Below, piece by piece: positions 60,325 through 64,000 of a stretch of DNA of 64,000 nt. Both the position numbers and the translations under genes were made by a program. The notes under the pieces were generated by a model. That model was given only the letters and a program-made list of their open reading frames with translations, was not told the origin of the DNA and ran no database searches. The first letter of the stretch is position 1. Each line of letters opens with the position of its first letter. The stretch is from the NCBI RefSeq assembly GCF_000826545.1, contig NZ_CDME01000011.1:81001-145000 (forward strand), read 5' to 3'. This DNA comes from Kibdelosporangium sp. MJ126-NF4. Its GTDB lineage: Bacteria > Actinomycetota > Actinomycetes > Mycobacteriales > Pseudonocardiaceae.

Positions 60325-60675
60325 GTGGCACAGAAGACAGTCGTCGAGCTGGTCGACGACCTGGATGGCGGAATAGCCAACGAGACCGTCGCGTTCACGC
60401 TCGACGGTGTCGAGTTCCAGATCGATCTCTCCGCCGAGAATGCGGGCAGGCTGCGGGACTCTCTGGAACCATACGTGGCCGCGGCCCGCCGAATCGGCGG
60501 ACGCAAGCAGCGACTGGCGCCGGGCGGCGACGCCGCGGGAAAGAAGTCGTCGGAAGACGCGGCCCAGAATCAGGCGATCCGCGAGTGGGCCCGCGCACAG
60601 GGCAAGACGGTCGCCGAGCGCGGCAGGCTGCCGCACGCGCTGGTCGTCGAGTTCAAGGACGCCCACGGCGGCTGA
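60325..60675 (+). CDS. lsr2: Lsr2 nucleoid-associated protein
   Basis: A 116-residue H-NS-like protein. The N-terminal dimerisation domain (AQKTVVELVDDLDGG, VAFTLDGVEFQIDLS) and the C-terminal DNA-binding domain (IREWARAQGKTVAERGRLP) with the RGR AT-hook-like motif are both present; the linker is Lys/Ala/Asp-rich. Lsr2 binds AT-rich DNA and silences acquired and stress genes; in M. tuberculosis it represses iniBAC. GTG 60325 has GGAGGAACC before it. The upstream region is relatively AT-rich (60225-60290), suiting self-control. Confidence 0.96.
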   Translation: MAQKTVVELVDDLDGGIANETVAFTLDGVEFQIDLSAENAGRLRDSLEPYVAAARRIGGRKQRLAPGGDAAGKKSSEDAAQNQAIREWARAQGKTVAERGRLPHALVVEFKDAHGG

Positions 60676-60693
60676 ACTCACCGGCACCACCGA

Positions 60694-60730
60694 AACTCCC
60701 CGGTATGCGCTGGCCGCGTACCGGGGAGTT
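60694..60730 (+). terminator. Terminator of lsr2
   Basis: A 16-bp stem with one T-G pair (60694-60709 with 60715-60730), a 5-base loop, then CTCTGTTTG; 18 bases after the lsr2 stop. Confidence 0.8.
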
Positions 60731-60878
60731 CTCTGTTTGAACGGTGTGTCACCGAGTTCGTCGCCTTCGGTAGCAACACGTGTCGATCATGTTGCGGGGC
60801 GTGAGAACCTTATTGACACCTGCCACCGCGATGCCGTTGGTTTATGGGCAGCATCAGCCCTTCACGAGAGGCAGCCGG

Positions 60879-61718
60879 GTGGCGGCCACACAGTTCTTGG
60901 ACAGACCAGGCGGTCGTCTGGCCTATGACTTACAAGGCCATGGGCCACTGGTGGTGTGCGTCCCCGGGCTGGCCGACTCGCGTTCGACCTACCGCGAGTG
61001 GGCGGCGCTGCTCGTCGACGCCGGGTTCACCGTCGCCACGATGGATCTGCGCGGGCTGGGCGAATCGTCGGCGGACTGGCCGTCCTACACCGAAGTGGAC
61101 ATCGCCACCGACATGCTCGCGCTCCTCCAGGCGTTGGACGCGGGGCCCGCGGTGTTGGTGGGGTGTGACTTCAGCGCGGGCGCGGCCGTCGTGGCCGCGG
61201 CGAACGACCAGGAGTTGGTCGCGGGCCTGGTGTTGAGCGGACAGCGGATGCGGGAGTACTCGGCGAATTTCATCGCCGCGGCGGGCCGGTGGCTGATCAG
61301 CAGGCGGGGAATCGGCCGGTTCCTGTGGAACAAGTCGTGGCCCGCGCTGTGGGGCCGGGACAAGCCAGCGGACTTCCCGGTTCGCCGACGGGCGATGGCG
61401 GCCAATCTGGCCGAACCCGGGCGCTACGAGGCCGTGCGGGCGATGCTGCGGCCGGGAACGCAGAACTGCGAGCTCGCGATGCCCTACGTGACCTGCCCGG
61501 CGCTGATCGTGTCCGGTGACGCCGACCCGGCGTTCTCCAACATCAGCCCGGAAGCCGAGGCCCGCTACGTGGCGGACCGCCTCGCGGGCCCGACGGTGGT
61601 CCAGATGGTGCGTGGCGCCGGGTACTACCCCCACGCGGAGCAACCGGAACACGTCGCGTCGATCTTCCACAGTTGGTTGGCAACCAACCATCAGTTAAAG
61701 CTTTTGGGAAACGATTGA
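60879..61718 (+). CDS. Alpha/beta hydrolase with Asp at the nucleophile position
   Basis: A 279-residue alpha/beta hydrolase. The oxyanion region is VPGLADSRSTYREW; the nucleophile elbow reads VGCDFSAGAAV, so the residue after Gly-Cys is Asp rather than Ser, as in haloalkane dehalogenases and epoxide hydrolases. An acid candidate is in SGDADPAFSN and the His in YYPHAEQPE. A cap domain spans about residues 130-210. GTG 60879 is preferred with GAGAGG before it; an earlier GTG at 60780 is in frame. It is next to a Tat-exported amidase but is itself cytoplasmic. Substrate unknown. Confidence 0.82.
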   Translation: MAATQFLDRPGGRLAYDLQGHGPLVVCVPGLADSRSTYREWAALLVDAGFTVATMDLRGLGESSADWPSYTEVDIATDMLALLQALDAGPAVLVGCDFSAGAAVVAAANDQELVAGLVLSGQRMREYSANFIAAAGRWLISRRGIGRFLWNKSWPALWGRDKPADFPVRRRAMAANLAEPGRYEAVRAMLRPGTQNCELAMPYVTCPALIVSGDADPAFSNISPEAEARYVADRLAGPTVVQMVRGAGYYPHAEQPEHVASIFHSWLATNHQLKLLGND

Positions 61719-61749
61719 CAGTGGGTGTGTCGCGGCGTAGACGTTCCGC

Positions 61750-62325
61750 ATGAGTATTTCCCGCCGAAACCTCATGCTGGCGGGCGCCGGGGCTCTGGCT
61801 GCCGGTGTCTCGTTGGCTCCCCCTGCGTCGGCGGCCCCTGCTGTCGACTACCCCGGCGCAGAATGGATCCCTGCCAATCCGTCGAATTTCACGGTGTCGA
61901 ACCGTCCGTCGACCTATCCGATCAACATCGTGGTCATCCACGTGACCCAGGAGTACTTCAACGACGCGGTCGCGATCTTCCAGAATCCCGCGAAGAAGGT
62001 CTCGTCGCACTACCTCGTCCGCTCCGGCGACGGCCACATCGCGCAGCTGGTGCGGGAGAAGGACGTGGCCTGGCACGCGGGGAACTGGAGCTACAACACC
62101 CGCAGCGTCGGCATCGAGCACGAGGGCTGGGTGGATCAGCCTCAGTGGTTCACCGCACAGATGTACGCGGCCTCCGCGGCGCTGACGCGTGCCATCTGCG
62201 ACAAGTACGGCATCCCGAAGGACCGGGCCCACATCATCGGCCACAACGAGGTCCCCGGCGCGACCCACACCGATCCCGGCCCGCTGTGGGATTGGACAAG
62301 ATACATGCGGCTGGTGAACAACTAG
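61750..62325 (+). CDS. Tat-exported N-acetylmuramoyl-L-alanine amidase
   Basis: A 191-residue peptidoglycan hydrolase. The twin-arginine signal (SRRNLMLAGAGALAAG) ends near ASAA; the amidase_2 domain follows, with zinc ligands in VVIHVTQ (His) and IGHNEVPGATHTDPGP (His and Asp/His region), and VAWHAGNWSYNTRSVGIEHEG in the core. It cuts the bond between MurNAc and L-Ala. Export through Tat means it folds, probably with zinc, before leaving. It is 31 bases after the hydrolase gene; a strong bidirectional terminator separates it from the rRNA genes. Confidence 0.93.
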   Translation: MSISRRNLMLAGAGALAAGVSLAPPASAAPAVDYPGAEWIPANPSNFTVSNRPSTYPINIVVIHVTQEYFNDAVAIFQNPAKKVSSHYLVRSGDGHIAQLVREKDVAWHAGNWSYNTRSVGIEHEGWVDQPQWFTAQMYAASAALTRAICDKYGIPKDRAHIIGHNEVPGATHTDPGPLWDWTRYMRLVNN

Positions 62326-62331
62326 CCAAAG

Positions 62332-62365
62332 CGAAAGGCCCCACAGTTGCCTGTGGGGCCTTTCG
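62332..62365. terminator. Bidirectional terminator between amidase and rRNA genes
   Basis: Perfect 15-bp stem (62332-62346 with 62351-62365), loop TTGC. GAAAGGCC on one side and GGCCTTTC on the other give A/T runs inside the stem ends for both directions. Serves the amidase gene rightward and the rRNA operon leftward. Confidence 0.9.
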
Positions 62366-62373
62366 AAGCTAAT

Positions 62374-62491
62374 TGCGGCGGTGTCCTACTCTCCCACACC
62401 CTACCGAGTGCAGTACCATCGGCGCTGAAGAGCTTAGCTTCCGGGTTCGGAATGGGACCGGGCGTTTCCTCTTCGCTAAAACCACCGCAAA
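62374..62491 (-). rRNA. rrf: 5S ribosomal RNA
   Basis: About 118 bases on the minus strand. The start TTTGCGGTGG pairs with the end CCGCCGCAA, and the core CCCATTCCGAACCCGGAAG plus GATGGTACTGC are universal 5S segments. The ends are approximate to a few bases. It is the last gene of the leftward rRNA operon. Confidence 0.95.
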
Positions 62492-62556
62492 CCTATGAAA
62501 CCAACAGACCAATGGCCTAGTGTTTCAGAACCGTACAGTGGATGCGTAACATCTTT

Positions 62557-64000
<1,444 letters not shown>

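Overview
The window is high-GC actinobacterial DNA. Family-level gene content (DUF3145, DUF3052, DUF397 with an XRE/DUF5753 regulator, Lsr2, homodimeric AceE, FasR with fabD-fabH-acpP-fabF, F420/LLM oxidoreductase, many GTG/TTG starts and 4-bp start/stop overlaps) points to a Pseudonocardiaceae-like member of the Mycobacteriales/Pseudonocardiales lineage. The order TIGR01777-lipB ... lipA ... aceE-DUF3052-ahpE ... fasR-fabD-acpP-fabF echoes the Mycobacterium tuberculosis Rv2216-Rv2245 segment, so the core is chromosomal backbone with accessory genes inserted in it.

Layout. 1-10.6 kb: a leftward operon (TIGR01777 protein, PAP2 phosphatase, cut-off lipB), a TetR/LLM pair with four clustered operator-like repeats, a small hypothetical and an SDR, then three leftward secreted peptidases (two tandem S33 paralogues and a large M14). 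10.7-14.8 kb: lipA, a DedA protein, a saccharopine-dehydrogenase-like reductase and an Eis-like acetyltransferase. 14.8-24.6 kb: two very large secreted multidomain proteins (S8 peptidase with propeller and malectin-like tail; PQQ-type sugar dehydrogenase with PKD, FN3 and two LamG domains) around a TrmB/LuxR-type regulator. 24.7-27.0 kb: a tightly overlapping DUF222-HNH / XRE / DUF397 cassette. 27.0-36.3 kb: the most interesting block, an iniB-iniA-iniC-like locus (a repeat-built IniB protein plus two dynamin-family GTPases) read leftward, divergent from a membrane-anchored Hsp70-like protein translationally coupled to a large ATPase-LuxR regulator. 36.3-42 kb: a gene remnant, a second M14 peptidase, an MFS transporter and aceE. 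42.2-46.8 kb: DUF3052, AhpE-like peroxiredoxin, tRNA-Val(UAC), PnuC, NDH-2, and FasR. 47-50.6 kb: the FAS-II cluster. 50.6-57.3 kb: a seven-gene nucleoside uptake and breakdown operon (BMP lipoprotein, ABC ATPase, two permeases, cysteine hydrolase, PfkB kinase, nucleoside phosphorylase). 57.3-62.3 kb: DUF3145 and a partner, a membrane protein, Lsr2, an alpha/beta hydrolase and a Tat-exported amidase. 62.3-64 kb: 5S and the 3' half of 23S rRNA, both leftward.

How it fits together. Central metabolism (lipoate synthesis, pyruvate dehydrogenase, fatty acid synthesis under FasR) is interleaved with envelope functions. The ini-like locus with its Hsp70 and LuxR neighbours looks like an envelope-stress module; Lsr2, the known silencer of iniBAC in mycobacteria, is encoded in the same window. 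Several regulatory palindromes are visible: a TetR operator cluster, a hairpin that buries a ribosome-binding site, hairpins on both sides of acpP, and a 46-bp palindromic repeat present twice, one copy supplying the N-terminal codons of an ABC permease. No insertion sequence, prophage or CRISPR array was seen.
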